Shown here: positions 1-9,319 of the stretch, in pieces | Layout of the letters: each line of letters starts with the position of its first letter | Position numbering within the stretch: position 1 is the first letter of the stretch | From: Bacteroidales bacterium | GTDB lineage: Bacteria; Bacteroidota; Bacteroidia; Bacteroidales; UBA10428 | Length of the DNA stretch: 63,609 bases | NCBI GenBank assembly: GCA_016938235.1 | Contig: JAFGVA010000184.1 | Coordinates: 1 to 63,609, forward strand | Reading direction: 5' to 3' | Program-made: the position numbers and the translations under genes | The notes under the pieces: generated by a model | What the model saw: only the letters and a program-made list of their open reading frames with translations | The model's database searches: none | Told to the model about the DNA's origin: nothing

Positions 1-357
1 CCCTCGAATTTTTGCTAAGTTATTAACATAATATGTTAATAATCAGGAATATAATCGTATTTTAAGGATCAACTAATTAAATAAAATATAATCGATTACT
101 AAAAAACACAAGCTATTCTATTAATAATCAAGATATCAAAAAATTATCTATCCAAAGGATTTGTCCACTCGAGATATTAACCACAATATTCATGAAGTCT
201 TATTATGATTATTCTGACAAGGAACAATTTAACAGCCTTTCGATTGCAATAAGTTACAAATATTGCAACAATGTCAAAATGAATTTTTAAGTTTTACATT
301 TCGATCTTCCTGACCAACATACTTGCGCTCAAATAATAATATTAAGTAAGTATATAA
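1..357. other. gene-free stretch beyond the locus end
   Basis: This lies 3' of the last minus-strand gene of the polysaccharide locus. It is very AT-rich. I see no convincing ORF, hairpin terminator or repeat here, so the transcription stop of the long operon is not identified. Confidence 0.5.
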
Positions 358-708
358 TTATTGGCTTAGTACAACTACACCTATAACGATTAAAGATATT
401 CCTATAATTTTCGTATAAGTTATTGCCTCATTTAAAAACAGATACCCTAAAAAAAGTGTGAAAATATAACCTAAACTTACCAATGGATATGCTTTACTTA
501 ATTCCATTTTGGAAAGAACATAAAACCACAAAATAAAACTAAACCCATAACAAATCATTCCCGATAAGAGGTGGGGGTTAATTATTCCATATTTAATAAC
601 CTGAGCTACACCTCTCGAATTATTTGAAACGGTAGTTACTCCAATTTTAAATAAATATTGAGCTACAGCCCCAAGAATTATGCTTATAAGTGCGGCAATG
701 TATTGCAT
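358..708 (-). CDS. SMR/EamA-like small membrane transporter, candidate polyprenyl-phosphate-sugar flippase
   Basis: The 116-residue protein has four hydrophobic helices and almost no soluble part, the size and layout of small multidrug resistance (SMR) proteins and of ArnE/ArnF, which move undecaprenyl-phosphate-aminoarabinose across the inner membrane. A Glu/Lys-bearing loop (SKMELSKAYPL) precedes helix 3, as in the DMT superfamily. It is the last gene of the minus-strand locus, 1 bp after the HAD phosphatase gene. Following a UbiA-type prenyltransferase, a HAD phosphatase and a GT-C transferase, a role flipping a polyprenyl-phosphate-pentose is a reasonable inference. A drug or polyamine exporter cannot be excluded from sequence alone. 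Confidence 0.7.
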   Translation of the reverse strand: MQYIAALISIILGAVAQYLFKIGVTTVSNNSRGVAQVIKYGIINPHLLSGMICYGFSFILWFYVLSKMELSKAYPLVSLGYIFTLFLGYLFLNEAITYTKIIGISLIVIGVVVLSQ

Positions 709-709
709 T

Positions 710-1309
710 TTATTTAAATTTATTATAATAGCCTTGATTTGAGAATTCTATAAGTTCCTTATCTCCACGGCTATCCCCATAAGCTATTAGTTTGTATTCT
801 TCTCTGTTTGGAAACATCTCTAAAAGGCGATTAACTTTTTCCTGCCCATAGCAGTTTTCCGAGATAAAAATCCCCGTGAGCAAACCATTTTTGTTTTTAT
901 CAATTTTTGTTGCTAAAACAAAATCAACACCTGCATTTTCTGCCCAAGGGATAATCCAATTCTCAATAGATGCACTAATAATTACAACCCTGTCTCCATT
1001 TTCTTTATGTTGCATAATAGCTTTTATTGCTTTCGGCCGGATTATTTTATCAATTTCTGAACTAAATTCGTTTCCCCAATCATCAAACTGATCAAGAGAA
1101 ATACCCTTATAAAAAAAAGAAAATAAATGCTGTTTTGCTTTCCAATTTGGATAAATTTTGAGTTTCATTGCAATAATCAAAGGCGAAAAAAGCAACAAAC
1201 CAAATAAAAACAACCATTTCCCCCTGCTAAATTTTATAAATTCGAGTAGTGTATCCTTATATGTTATTGTACCATCAAAATCGAATACTGCAATTGTTTC
1301 TCCTGTCAT
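710..1309 (-). CDS. HAD-family phosphatase (HAD-IB-like)
   Basis: The 199-residue protein carries the HAD signature DFDGT at residues 10-14 with both Asp residues, a Ser motif in VVIISAS, and a C-terminal GDSRGD acidic motif. This is a complete catalytic set for phosphoester hydrolysis. The start at 1309 is chosen because it forms an ATGA overlap with the stop codon of the UbiA-like gene. A longer reading from 1354 would overlap that gene by 49 bp and add 15 unconserved-looking residues. By position it probably removes the 5-phosphate from a polyprenyl-phosphoryl-5-phosphopentose made by its neighbour, as a separate phosphatase does in the mycobacterial DPPR pathway. The substrate is inferred. 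Confidence 0.75.
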   Translation of the reverse strand: MTGETIAVFDFDGTITYKDTLLEFIKFSRGKWLFLFGLLLFSPLIIAMKLKIYPNWKAKQHLFSFFYKGISLDQFDDWGNEFSSEIDKIIRPKAIKAIMQHKENGDRVVIISASIENWIIPWAENAGVDFVLATKIDKNKNGLLTGIFISENCYGQEKVNRLLEMFPNREEYKLIAYGDSRGDKELIEFSNQGYYNKFK

Positions 1310-2193
1310 AGATATATTATAATAAAAAAAGAAATTATCCACCCAACTATACACGCCTTTATATAGTGGTCTTTTAACAAGATTTTTGTAGGACTTCCAC
1401 TTTTTGAATACACAATTGTTACTTGAAGGTATCGGATAATTCCTATCAAGACAAATATAGTTGTAATGTACACATATCTGGAATTAAATTGTTCAATAAC
1501 ATTCGGCGATATCGTGTACATAATATATGCTATAATGACAATGGTTGAAATCACTGTCATTACCTGGTTAAGAAAATCGAGATTGTATCGGTGAATATTT
1601 TTTCGAGGCTCAACACCTGTGTTATTAAATAGAATCACATCATCGCGCCGTTTGGCAAAAGCAAGAAATAATGCAAGCAGAAAAGTCATTATCACAATCC
1701 ACTCCGAAAGTATTATTTTAGTTGCGGTTCCACCAACTATTACTCTTAAGACAAATCCCATCGAGATTATGATTACATCAACAATAGGATGTTTTTTCAG
1801 CTTTATACAATAGGCAATGTTCATAATATAATAAGAACCTATTAATGCCATTAAACTATATCTTTGATTACCAGCAAAGAAAAAAAGAATGCTCACAGAT
1901 GCCAAAAAACATAAAAACATAACTATATATGCTGTTTTTATAGAAATTTTGTTCGAAGCAATTGGACGTTTACACTTCTTAGGATGTAATCGATCAGCTT
2001 CAACATCGTAGATATCATTGAAGCAATAAATTGAACTTGCTGCCATTGAAAATGCTAAGAAGGCCACAAAACATTGCATTAACAAGTCGACATTCAAAAA
2101 TTGCCCATGAAAAAACAATGGTAAAAAAACAAATGCGTTTTTTGTCCATTGATGAGGACGAAGCAACTCAATAAAACTTACAAACTTTTTCAT
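1306..2193 (-). CDS. UbiA-family prenyltransferase, DPPR-synthase-like (5-phosphoribosyl-polyprenyl-phosphate)
   Basis: The 295-residue integral membrane protein has about eight to nine helices. It starts with LLRPHQWTKNAFVF and carries the Asp-rich motif NDIYDVEADRLHPKK at residues 59-73 (N59, D60, D63, D67). The combination RPHQWTKN plus NDxxDxExDRxHPxKxxRPIA is characteristic of the decaprenyl-phosphate phosphoribosyltransferase branch (Rv3806c-like) rather than of quinone or heme UbiA enzymes. That branch transfers phosphoribose from PRPP to polyprenyl phosphate. The gene ends in an ATGA overlap with the HAD phosphatase and begins 7 bp after the GT-C gene, so the three look co-translated. 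No DprE1/DprE2-like epimerase is present in the window, so the sugar may remain ribose. Donor specificity is inferred from motif and context. Confidence 0.75.
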   Translation of the reverse strand: MKKFVSFIELLRPHQWTKNAFVFLPLFFHGQFLNVDLLMQCFVAFLAFSMAASSIYCFNDIYDVEADRLHPKKCKRPIASNKISIKTAYIVMFLCFLASVSILFFFAGNQRYSLMALIGSYYIMNIAYCIKLKKHPIVDVIIISMGFVLRVIVGGTATKIILSEWIVIMTFLLALFLAFAKRRDDVILFNNTGVEPRKNIHRYNLDFLNQVMTVISTIVIIAYIMYTISPNVIEQFNSRYVYITTIFVLIGIIRYLQVTIVYSKSGSPTKILLKDHYIKACIVGWIISFFIIIYL

Positions 2194-2200
2194 TTTTTTC

Positions 2201-3466
2201 TTACTCCTTTTCTGTTTTTTTGTTAAGTAAATGTTCTAAACCATAGGCTGCAAAAAGAATTGCTACAAAAAAATATGGGTAATGTAACCTCGGTGTGACG
2301 GCGAAAATACATGATATGGCAGTGCCAGCAAAAAATAACAATAATAATAACCCCCGTTCCGAAAAAATTTCCTTCCGTTTAATCCATAATGATATTAAAA
2401 AAAACACCATGACAATATAATATACAAGGCTACCTAGAAACATATGTATAATTCTAGAAATAAAAGCATCTTTAGAAACATCTCCTGTTGCATACATACC
2501 AACAGCACCCCCTCCCCCTAAAATGGGTCTGTCAGCCCAGGAATCTTCAATATATAATCCAATGTTTTTCTTTACGTATAATCCAATAAATTTACCAGGA
2601 TGTTCCTTAATCCAAACAATGGCTCTCTGTTTCCAAATAGAATCTTTTTGAGTAAAAGTTAACTTACCACTATCTTTAATATATAATGCACTTGTTGAAT
2701 CATGGATTAAATGAGCTTCAATGCCGCCATACGCCTCATCATTAGCTGTCATAATTAAATTAAACCCTGAGGTTGTTGACTGATAAACAAAATGCCCTAT
2801 ATTATTTTTAGTAGTTTTCCCAATAATAAACACACAAATTATAAGTGGTAACAATAAAGTTATATAAGACAAAATCCTCGTTTTATTAATTAATAAATAT
2901 AAAAGACTCACAAATAAAAAAATAATAACCAAAGGGCGCATCCAATTAGCTAGCGCGAATAAAATGCCTGCCAAAATAAACTTTAAATAATGAGGTTTTG
3001 AAACTGTTAAGCAAAAACCTGATAACGAAAGGAATAAAAATGGGACTTCTGTACCTGCAGGAAGTATCACCATAAAATTGGAATATAATAAACAATATAA
3101 AATAACTGATATCAAAGCGACTCTTTTCGAGAAAAACTTTTTCCCCAGATAATAGACCTCAATTAATATTCCTAAGTTCATTAAAAAATTAAAAATCATA
3201 TTTAGATTAACGGTTCCAAATATCTTCAGTTGCAGAATAAGAAAATTGACAAACCCGGGTGCCCAAATATAGTTTGAGTAAATATCTGCATTCATGGGAT
3301 ACCATTCTCCAATTACAAAACATTTTTGAGCCATAGAAATATACAATCCTGAATCGCTGCTTTGAGGCACTCCCCAAAAATGTACAATAAGTACTATTTG
3401 AACAATTGCACATATAGCAATAAGGATACACATAACAGACTTTAATTGTAACTTTTCAATATTCAT
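2201..3466 (-). CDS. GT-C family membrane glycosyltransferase (ArnT/PMT-like)
   Basis: The 421-residue polytopic protein has roughly ten to eleven helices. After the first helix comes the short exposed loop PQSSDSGLY, whose Asp38 matches the catalytic acidic residue of the GT-C fold. The remaining loops are long only around residues 230-320. Such enzymes take sugars from polyprenyl-phosphate donors on the periplasmic face. It is immediately upstream of the UbiA/HAD/SMR genes, so it is the natural candidate to use the lipid-linked pentose on the exported polysaccharide or on another envelope glycan. The acceptor cannot be deduced. Confidence 0.7.
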   Translation of the reverse strand: MNIEKLQLKSVMCILIAICAIVQIVLIVHFWGVPQSSDSGLYISMAQKCFVIGEWYPMNADIYSNYIWAPGFVNFLILQLKIFGTVNLNMIFNFLMNLGILIEVYYLGKKFFSKRVALISVILYCLLYSNFMVILPAGTEVPFLFLSLSGFCLTVSKPHYLKFILAGILFALANWMRPLVIIFLFVSLLYLLINKTRILSYITLLLPLIICVFIIGKTTKNNIGHFVYQSTTSGFNLIMTANDEAYGGIEAHLIHDSTSALYIKDSGKLTFTQKDSIWKQRAIVWIKEHPGKFIGLYVKKNIGLYIEDSWADRPILGGGGAVGMYATGDVSKDAFISRIIHMFLGSLVYYIVMVFFLISLWIKRKEIFSERGLLLLLFFAGTAISCIFAVTPRLHYPYFFVAILFAAYGLEHLLNKKTEKE

Positions 3467-3481
3467 ATCTGTTTTTTTTAT

Positions 3482-4396
3482 TTATTTTATTACTGAAATA
3501 ATTTGTTTTGTATAATCATCTGCTCCTTCTGAGTTTAGGTGAATAGGATCAGCAAAAGATGAAACTTTATAAGTGCTATCATTTAAATAATTATGAACTG
3601 AATATTTATAATTTGATAAACTTTTATTTAAAGTGGAAAACAATGGTTCATTCTCAGTTTGAAACAGTGTAGGAGAGATAAAAAAATCAATTTCAAAATT
3701 ATAGTCTTTAGATAACTGAATAATCTGTTCAAAATAAGTAATCTTCATACTATCTATAAGATATTCAGTTTTTCTATCTACAATTTTAGCTGGTTCTGTA
3801 CTAAACAACCCTACATCTAACTTCTCACCCAAAGGCTGGTAACCAGCTAAATACTCTTTTGGAGAAAGATATGATTTTAAAATTATAAAAACAGTGCTAT
3901 TATACTTATAAGAATTGAACAATCTTGAAATAAATAGTCTGAAAGAGCCTGCATGTTTTTCTAGTATTTTTTCAGCATACTTGTTATGCACTGGCAAAAA
4001 ATACGATAACCGATCATATGTATCTTCACTATATTCGAATTCTGTCTGCGCAACCTCATAGATTACTATTTCTGGAGTATAGCTATCAAGTAACTTTCTT
4101 AATACTGCATAATTAAAAAACACGGATTGACCGTCGCTACCATAATTATAAACAGATTTTCCGGTTTTTGCTGATATTAATTCTGAATTATAATGATGTT
4201 CAGCCCTTGAATCACCCAGGATAATTATTTGTTCTTTGTTTCCTCCTTTATGCCCATAAATCATCTTATTAAACCTGCTTGGACCCTGATTCATATAGAA
4301 TGACTTATAAAAAAACCCAAAAAGAACATCCATTACAATAAAAAGAACTAGAATCACTAGCGCCTTCTTTACAACTTTATGAAATTCTGGTAACAT
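3482..4396 (-). CDS. SGNH-hydrolase-like membrane-anchored protein, partner of MBOAT acyltransferase
   Basis: The 304-residue protein has one N-terminal helix (about residues 10-30) and then an extracytoplasmic SGNH fold. Block I is ILGDSRAEHH (Ser63), and block V near the C terminus is DPIHLN (Asp283, His286), so the catalytic triad is complete. Proteins of this type (AlgJ/AlgX, DltD, PatB) work with a membrane-bound O-acyltransferase and move the acyl group to a polysaccharide outside the membrane. The gene starts 3 bp after the MBOAT gene at 4400-5812, which supports that partnership. A similar pair lies at 10315-12828. Whether it transfers or removes acyl groups cannot be told from sequence. 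Confidence 0.75.
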   Translation of the reverse strand: MLPEFHKVVKKALVILVLFIVMDVLFGFFYKSFYMNQGPSRFNKMIYGHKGGNKEQIIILGDSRAEHHYNSELISAKTGKSVYNYGSDGQSVFFNYAVLRKLLDSYTPEIVIYEVAQTEFEYSEDTYDRLSYFLPVHNKYAEKILEKHAGSFRLFISRLFNSYKYNSTVFIILKSYLSPKEYLAGYQPLGEKLDVGLFSTEPAKIVDRKTEYLIDSMKITYFEQIIQLSKDYNFEIDFFISPTLFQTENEPLFSTLNKSLSNYKYSVHNYLNDSTYKVSSFADPIHLNSEGADDYTKQIISVIK

Positions 4397-4399
4397 ATA

Positions 4400-5812
4400 T
4401 TAAAATTGGAAATAAATAAACTGGCTGTTATTAAAAACACCTGAATTTAAAATGAAAAGAATTGTTACTGCATAAAAGAGATATCTTATTGTAGGTCTTT
4501 TACCTAAAAATACGATTTCTTTTGCTTGGTTATACTCTTCTATAATATCAACGGTTAATAAAGTTACTAAGGCAAGTATACTATAAAAGAATATTGATGG
4601 ATTACCTACAAATAAGGGCTTGGAAAAGTCAAAAGCTCCTTTAATGATATGCATAGCCTGAGATATGTCCTTTGACCGGAAAATTGAAAATGCAACAACT
4701 GCAATAATAAATACAACTACCGGATATACAAATCTGAAAATTTTAAATTTAAACAGAGTTTTAAAGGCATTTTTCTCAAAAACCTGAATTGCCCCATGAA
4801 TAGCTCCCCATAATATAAAAGTCCAGTTAGCACCATGCCATAATCCGCTTATAATAAATGTTGCAAGTAAATTAATACTGACTCTGACTGAACCTGCCCT
4901 ATTTCCTCCTAGCGGAATATATACATAATCCCGAAACCAGGTAGAAAGGGAGATATGCCATCTTGACCAAAAATCTTTGATTGATCTGGCCAGATATGGC
5001 CTATTAAAATTAATCATTAGATCAAACCCGAAAAACTTTGCAACACCTATTGCGATATAAGAATATCCTGCAAAATCACCATATATCTGAAAGGCAAAAA
5101 ACAATATAGCCAGAATATATGTTACTCCTGAATAAGCTTCATAGTTGGAAAATACAGATTCAACATAGATTGCAAGTCTATCTGCAACAACTAATTTCAT
5201 AAAAAAACCTTTGAGCATATATTTTAAGCCTTGTGAAGCATACCCGCATGTAAAAGTCCTATGTCTATAAAACTGGGGTAACAGATTTGATGCTCTTTCA
5301 ATGGGGCCGGCTACTAATTGAGGGAAGAAACTAACAAAAGCAAAAAAGGCGATTATATCTTTTGTCGGTTCTAACTTTCTTTTATAAATATCTATAGAAT
5401 AGCTTAATGTTTGGAATGTGTAGAAACTAATCCCAACAGGCAAAATAATATTTAGCCTGGTAGCTTTAATAGGATGTCCTAACAAGGTAAATGCATCGGC
5501 GAAACTCTCAGCAAAGAAATTGAAATATTTAAAGAAGCCTAAAAAGCCCAGGTTTACAAGTATACTGGTTAATAGCAATAATTTCCGTTTCCTTTTATCA
5601 TCTGTCTGATGCAATCCAATTCCAATAAAGTAGTCAACAAATGAACTAAAAACTATTAATGAAAGAAATCTCCAGTCCCACCAGCCATAAAAAAGATAAC
5701 TGGCTGCAAGCAAAAGAAAGTTCTGCAGTTTTAAGTTTCTATTGGTCACAAACCAATACAAAATAAACACTACAGGTAAAAAGATTGTAAATTCTAACGA
5801 ATTGAAAAGCAT
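4400..5812 (-). CDS. MBOAT-family O-acyltransferase (AlgI-like)
   Basis: The 470-residue polytopic protein is typical of AlgI/DltB-type MBOATs. It shows RWHISLSTWFRDYVYIPLGG around residues 285-303 and the catalytic-His motif SGLWHGANWT with His326. These proteins pass an acyl group from a cytoplasmic thioester donor through the membrane to a periplasmic SGNH partner, which here is the next gene. The first 330 residues align without gaps to the other MBOAT of the locus (11383-12828), including the N terminus MLFNS, so the two are recent paralogs. The acyl donor may be acetyl-CoA or a carrier-bound acyl group; see the E1/E2/ACP module at 16000-20077. Confidence 0.9.
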   Translation of the reverse strand: MLFNSLEFTIFLPVVFILYWFVTNRNLKLQNFLLLAASYLFYGWWDWRFLSLIVFSSFVDYFIGIGLHQTDDKRKRKLLLLTSILVNLGFLGFFKYFNFFAESFADAFTLLGHPIKATRLNIILPVGISFYTFQTLSYSIDIYKRKLEPTKDIIAFFAFVSFFPQLVAGPIERASNLLPQFYRHRTFTCGYASQGLKYMLKGFFMKLVVADRLAIYVESVFSNYEAYSGVTYILAILFFAFQIYGDFAGYSYIAIGVAKFFGFDLMINFNRPYLARSIKDFWSRWHISLSTWFRDYVYIPLGGNRAGSVRVSINLLATFIISGLWHGANWTFILWGAIHGAIQVFEKNAFKTLFKFKIFRFVYPVVVFIIAVVAFSIFRSKDISQAMHIIKGAFDFSKPLFVGNPSIFFYSILALVTLLTVDIIEEYNQAKEIVFLGKRPTIRYLFYAVTILFILNSGVFNNSQFIYFQF

Positions 5813-5867
5813 TTTTTATAGGAATTAAAATTCATTATTCATTTGTGATTTAATGCAAAAAGATTAA

Positions 5868-6908
5868 CTATTTTGAACCAAGAATAACTAATCTCATTTT
5901 TTTTGATCTATTGATAAACAACTCCATAATTATTGGAATTGCAATACCAAGAGATAAACCTGTCATAAAAACAAAAGGCTTATTATCTGATATATGAAGT
6001 GTATCTAAAAAGATTCTACTCGATGCAGTACCAAATTTATGCAATAGAAACACTCCGTAACTATAATATCCGATAAAGACTAAAATTTTTGAAGTAAATT
6101 TTATTCTAAAAAGTACTACAAGTCCAAAAATACCTGTTAGCATAGCAAATAAACTTTGTGGGCCATTAATTATTTCGATAGTATTAAACCATGCATACTG
6201 TTGATAAACAATACCTATAATAAATAACATCAAGGCTATAAAATACACCAAATTGTTTTCTACAATTGTATGATGGTACCTTTTTATTCCACATCCCAAC
6301 AAGAAGAATGGCAGTAAATAGATGGCTTTGTTAAAACTAAAAAAGATGGGAAACTGGATTGCATAGTGAAGTATTAAGGCTGTTATAAACAAGATTAACC
6401 ATTTCCAAAAAGTATTCATGAGATTAAACATATCAAAAAGTCCAACAATAATAAAAACGGCAAATAAAGCCTGAAGATACCAGAAATGGCTATAACTGAA
6501 GAAATATATCCTCCATATGTCACTTAGTGATTTTTCGTTATTAACACCTGGCGCATAACATTGAAATAAGAACTGAATGGTACCAACAAAAACTAAAGGA
6601 AAAAGTAAGCGCCTCGATTTTGCTTTAATTATTTTAAAAAAATTAGAATAATTGCTTTGAACTGGCCTTAAAGAAAAAACATAACCAGAAATAGCAGTAA
6701 ACAGGGGCATTCGCACATATTGAAAAGTAAAAAAAATATATCTTCCAAAAGAATCATCCGCAAGACGCATACCCTCATACGGGCTATTACCAAAAACATG
6801 CCCCATAACCATTAGTATTAGAGCAAGTCCTCTTAAGGTTTCGACGTGTAAATTCTTTTTAGAATGAAATATGGATTCTTTTAATTCTTTAAAATATTGT
6901 ATGTTCAT
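5868..6908 (-). CDS. acyltransferase-3 (AT3) family membrane acyltransferase
   Basis: The 346-residue protein has about ten helices and the AT3 family signatures: LHVETLRGLALILMVMGHVFG near the N terminus (the E-x-LRG-x-A and a conserved His), RMPLFTAISGYVF in the second helical pair, and SHFWYLQALFAVF. AT3 enzymes such as OafA and NodX acylate O-antigen, capsule or other surface sugars from acyl-CoA. It has no fused SGNH domain, in contrast with OafA-type proteins. It sits between the first MBOAT gene and a glycosyltransferase gene in the same orientation, so polysaccharide or precursor acylation is the likely role. Confidence 0.85.
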   Translation of the reverse strand: MNIQYFKELKESIFHSKKNLHVETLRGLALILMVMGHVFGNSPYEGMRLADDSFGRYIFFTFQYVRMPLFTAISGYVFSLRPVQSNYSNFFKIIKAKSRRLLFPLVFVGTIQFLFQCYAPGVNNEKSLSDIWRIYFFSYSHFWYLQALFAVFIIVGLFDMFNLMNTFWKWLILFITALILHYAIQFPIFFSFNKAIYLLPFFLLGCGIKRYHHTIVENNLVYFIALMLFIIGIVYQQYAWFNTIEIINGPQSLFAMLTGIFGLVVLFRIKFTSKILVFIGYYSYGVFLLHKFGTASSRIFLDTLHISDNKPFVFMTGLSLGIAIPIIMELFINRSKKMRLVILGSK

Positions 6909-6968
6909 TGGTGTGATTTGTCATTTATCATCAGTAATTATTATAAAACACATGAAGTAATTATGCAT

Positions 6969-8087
6969 TCAACGTTTATTTGGCTTATTATAAATATGGA
7001 TATAATCTTCTGATATTATTGTCCATTTATAACTTGTCTTTATTTTTAACACAGCTTTTTTACTGTATTCCGACATTTTTTCCTTGTTTGCATATGAAAA
7101 TTCTATTTTATCTTTTAAGTCAACCGAATCTTTCGATTTGAAGAATAACATTTCTTCATTTGTAAAGACTTGTGTGTTTTCTGGAATATCACTTGAAATA
7201 ATTGGAGTCCCTACAGCTGTAACTTCCAGTAACATTATAGACATACCTTCAGTTTCAGATGGAAAAATAAATAGTTCTGCTTTTTTCAGCAACCCCATTA
7301 ATGTAGGTAGTTCAACAAAACCAATAAAAAACAACTTGAGGTTTTTATATTTTTGTTTCAAGCTATTTACATAGGGTTTTGCATGCTCGATATCCCCACA
7401 TACAACAATTGGCTTTGTTGATTTTAAAAGATGTAGTGCTTCCAGCATTGTATGCAAACCTTTTGTGGACATAATTCTTCTAGCTGAAAACATAATAAAT
7501 GGTTCTTCTATCTGATTCCCGGCTAAAATTTCTTCAGCTGCTTTTAAATCGTATATGTCTCTTACATCAATTCCATTAGCAATAAAAGTCACTTTACGGT
7601 TATATTTCTCCTCATAATATTCAGATAAGGGTTTTGATATAGAGGTTAATTTCGCCCCCGAATGAATAAAGAACCATTCCATTAAATGAAAATAGATTCT
7701 TCCTAAAGCACTCCATTTATCCCTTTTATAGGGGGCTTCATGTGATGTTGCAATGATATTCTTAAATTTTATTTTTAAAAGTGGCACGAAGAAAGCACAA
7801 TCGGTCTTGTGCGCATGAATTATGGCTGTTTTTTTCTGTGTAAAAAGCAAATGAATTGCTGTAATAAAAAAATAGATGAAAACACCTGCAGAACCAAAAG
7901 GAAGAGCAGGGAATTCAATAGCATTTACTCCATCGACATTACCTTTCGCTTTAGGATGTTTATAACAATAGATACTGATATCATATAGGATGTTTAAATT
8001 CCTAATCAGGTTCTCTGCAACCCGGCTGGTCCCTCCTTTTGAAGGGAAATACTTAATACCGTAGAAAATTAACTTTTGTTTTGGCAT
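6969..8087 (-). CDS. GT4-family glycosyltransferase
   Basis: The 372-residue protein has a GT-B fold without membrane helices. The N-terminal domain contains a Gly-rich acceptor loop (FPSKGGTSRVAENLIRNL). The C-terminal donor domain shows the GT4 nucleotide-sugar motif EGMSIMLLEVTAVGTPIISSD (Glu-x7-Glu) and FIFPSETEG. It retains the configuration of the donor sugar and adds one residue to the lipid-linked repeat unit on the cytoplasmic face. It follows the next GT4 gene (8089-9255) with a 1-bp gap, so the two are probably co-translated. The sugars involved cannot be deduced. Confidence 0.85.
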   Translation of the reverse strand: MPKQKLIFYGIKYFPSKGGTSRVAENLIRNLNILYDISIYCYKHPKAKGNVDGVNAIEFPALPFGSAGVFIYFFITAIHLLFTQKKTAIIHAHKTDCAFFVPLLKIKFKNIIATSHEAPYKRDKWSALGRIYFHLMEWFFIHSGAKLTSISKPLSEYYEEKYNRKVTFIANGIDVRDIYDLKAAEEILAGNQIEEPFIMFSARRIMSTKGLHTMLEALHLLKSTKPIVVCGDIEHAKPYVNSLKQKYKNLKLFFIGFVELPTLMGLLKKAELFIFPSETEGMSIMLLEVTAVGTPIISSDIPENTQVFTNEEMLFFKSKDSVDLKDKIEFSYANKEKMSEYSKKAVLKIKTSYKWTIISEDYIHIYNKPNKR

Positions 8088-8088
8088 G

Positions 8089-9255
8089 TTATGATAAGAT
8101 ATGCTTGTATTGTTTTATAATTATTTCTGATGCAAATTTTTGAGCATATAAAAACCCATGTTCGGTTTTTAGTTTTAGTTCTTCACTATTTTCAAAGAAA
8201 TAGACAATAGCTTCAGCTAATATTTCAGCATTGTTAACAGGCACCAGCATACCGTATTCAGCTATTTCATACTTATCTGTCAACTGCAAGTTATAATCTG
8301 ATTCAGGCGCAAGTATTTCTCTTGGTCCAGTCGGACAGTCGGTAGATAGGATTGGAACCTTACATATCAATGCTTCAATCACAGCATTAGGCAATCCCTC
8401 ACTTTCGCTTGATAAAACAAATAAGTCAGAACGAGAGATATATTTAAAAGGATTCGAAGAAAATCCCAAAAAATGTACTGCATCAGATATCTTCAACTCT
8501 CTAGCTAAATTTTTCAGGTTAACTATATTTTCACCATCGCCTAATACTATTAATTCCATCTGCTGATTTCTTTGTTTTACAATTGAAAACGCTCTTAAAA
8601 GCATATCGGTTTTTTTTCTATCAACTAACCTGCCGGCTGAAACTATATATTTTTTCTCCGGATTGAAATTGAAATCATTACAACCCTCTTTACTTTTTGC
8701 AACAATTCCTTCAATATCGTGAGGGTTAGGTATTACTATATGTTCAACTTTTTTATCTTTCAGGATCAACTTATCAATATCCATTTTCATTTTTTGACTT
8801 ATGGAAATCAATTTATTGGCTCTTTTATAAGTAAATCGTAAACTGGCTATTTTAAGTTTTCCAACAATACCTGCTGACTTTTCGTAGCTAACCAACATAT
8901 GATTTACAATTTGCACCTCTTGTTTACCACCCAAAATCCTTGCTAAAACATTTAATATGCTTGAAGTAAATAAATGACTTTGAACCACTTTTATTTCCTT
9001 TTCCTTTATTAATTTTATAAATTTAAGAAGTAACTTAGGATAAACTAGTATTTTCTTAACTGATAATCCACGATCTAAATAACTATTTACTGAAAGATAT
9101 ATAATATTAGGAGAATCTACCTGGTATTGCTCTACACTCTTTTTTAATACAATAAGAAGAATATCTTCCCCCTGCGATGAAAGCGATAAAAAAATATTCA
9201 GCGCTATGCGCTCAGCCCCTCCATGTTGTAATGAATTAATTAAGACAGCTTTCAT
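8089..9255 (-). CDS. GT4-family glycosyltransferase
   Basis: The 388-residue soluble GT-B protein starts MKAVLINSLQHGGAERIA, the glycine-rich entry loop of GT4 enzymes. Its donor-site motif is ESEGLPNAVIEALICKVPIL, with a Glu-x7-Glu pair, followed by STDCPTGPREIL. This SEGLPNAVIEAL type is frequent in transferases for GalNAc or related sugars (WsaE/PglA/CapM relatives), but specificity is not predictable here. It is one of four GT4 genes in the locus and would act on the undecaprenyl-linked oligosaccharide. Confidence 0.87.
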   Translation of the reverse strand: MKAVLINSLQHGGAERIALNIFLSLSSQGEDILLIVLKKSVEQYQVDSPNIIYLSVNSYLDRGLSVKKILVYPKLLLKFIKLIKEKEIKVVQSHLFTSSILNVLARILGGKQEVQIVNHMLVSYEKSAGIVGKLKIASLRFTYKRANKLISISQKMKMDIDKLILKDKKVEHIVIPNPHDIEGIVAKSKEGCNDFNFNPEKKYIVSAGRLVDRKKTDMLLRAFSIVKQRNQQMELIVLGDGENIVNLKNLARELKISDAVHFLGFSSNPFKYISRSDLFVLSSESEGLPNAVIEALICKVPILSTDCPTGPREILAPESDYNLQLTDKYEIAEYGMLVPVNNAEILAEAIVYFFENSEELKLKTEHGFLYAQKFASEIIIKQYKHILS

Positions 9256-9319
9256 TTTGTTAAATAAGAATTAGTAAATGATACTTCATAACTAATTATT
9301 TAATAGTTAAAATTTTAAT

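Noticed and set aside
710-1354. longer start for the HAD phosphatase
   Set aside because: It would overlap the UbiA-like gene by 49 bp and add unrelated residues before the DFDGT motif; the ATGA-coupled start at 1309 is better.
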